A stretch of 64,000 nt of DNA from positions 46,873-110,872 of the forward strand of contig CAMWQU010000006.1 of NCBI GenBank assembly GCA_947176535.1. Direction: 5' to 3'. This document shows positions 63,880-64,000 of this stretch, one piece after another; within the stretch, counting starts at the first letter, position 1, and the number at the start of each line of letters is the position of its first letter. This DNA is from an uncultured Prevotellaceae bacterium. Lineage in GTDB: Bacteria > Bacteroidota > Bacteroidia > Bacteroidales > Bacteroidaceae. A program made the position numbers and the translations under genes. The notes beneath the pieces were generated by a model, which did not search any database, was not told where the DNA came from, and saw nothing but the letters and a program-made list of their open reading frames with translations.

Positions 63880-64000
63880 ACCGCCCTATGATTAAAAGAA
63901 GTGACCTCGCTGGGATTATGAACAATATTTGATTGTAAGTAATTTAGATTCGTTTTGTGTTTCATTTGTAAAACATAATAAAGTATATAGGTTAGTAGGG
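63880..64000. other. Window end, AT-rich, no gene seen
   Basis: 121 bp of AT-rich sequence upstream of the broken gene; no TAnnTTTG box or other feature recognised. Confidence 0.5.

Overview
The window is a stretch of chromosome from a member of the order Bacteroidales, probably Prevotellaceae or Bacteroidaceae. Evidence: repeated Bacteroidetes-type promoters (TAnnTTTG at -7, often with TTTG 19-20 bp upstream); lineage-typical families (DUF5606, DUF3276, DUF5932, the BT_3928 family, long-form NusB); and a secreted protein ending in the Gly-Ile-Tyr-Ile...Gly-Lys-Lys-Val tail common in Prevotella-like proteins. It is mostly a dense, conserved core with a few accessory genes. No rRNA, tRNA, CRISPR array, insertion sequence or prophage was seen.

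Layout. 1-13110, almost all minus strand: a PLP aminotransferase cut by the window edge, a UvrD/PcrA helicase, a response regulator with an unusual double-module sensor kinase and a TPR protein, a second TPR protein and gyrA. 13111-13626 is a divergent intergenic region with a repeat element. 13627-23796, plus strand: GH2 glycosidase, clpC, htpG, trmD, a zeta-toxin-like kinase with a 59-residue partner, and a flavodiiron protein. 23846-27222, minus: a nusB-yajC-YbbR-coaE-DUF5606 cluster. 27369-37293, plus: DUF3276, rplY-pth-pepT-hslR, a 1272-residue secreted protein, dnaG, DUF6194. 37512-44899, minus: recG, then ndk, LysM/M23 peptidase, DUF1599, BT_3928 family, tpiA, SPOR lipid-envelope type protein, folE. 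44948-49536: an alpha/beta hydrolase lipoprotein, dinB, an RsiV-like lipoprotein, DUF1349 and thioredoxin. 49734-52490 is a helicase-nuclease that looks AT-richer than its neighbours. 52648-61169: polyprenol-phosphate mannosyltransferase, dihydroorotase, PlsC, a translationally coupled tcdA-GNAT-kinase-GH31 string, DUF4250 and an orphan glycosyltransferase-like gene. 61223-63421 is a DPP-IV peptidase, followed by a broken secreted-protein gene.

Most genes do housekeeping: replication and repair (gyrA, dnaG, recG, uvrD, dinB), proteostasis (clpC, htpG), translation (trmD, rplY, pth, hslR, tcdA), cofactor synthesis (folE, coaE), and scavenging of glycans and peptides (GH2, GH31, DPP-IV, PepT, the large secreted protein).

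The most novel signal is non-coding. A 128-bp imperfect palindrome occurs at 20771-20898 and, inverted, at 37303-37430, matching at 97 of 120 positions without a gap. A rearranged relative lies at 13405-13500. The copies share a hairpin core and short inverted ends, and the two full copies also share alternating purine-pyrimidine flanks. It looks like an undescribed REP/MITE-like family. Also notable are a 21-bp tandem palindromic repeat at 48426-48502, a heptad AATTNNN repeat attached to a reused promoter cassette upstream of gyrA and trmD, and the zeta-toxin/59-residue pair.
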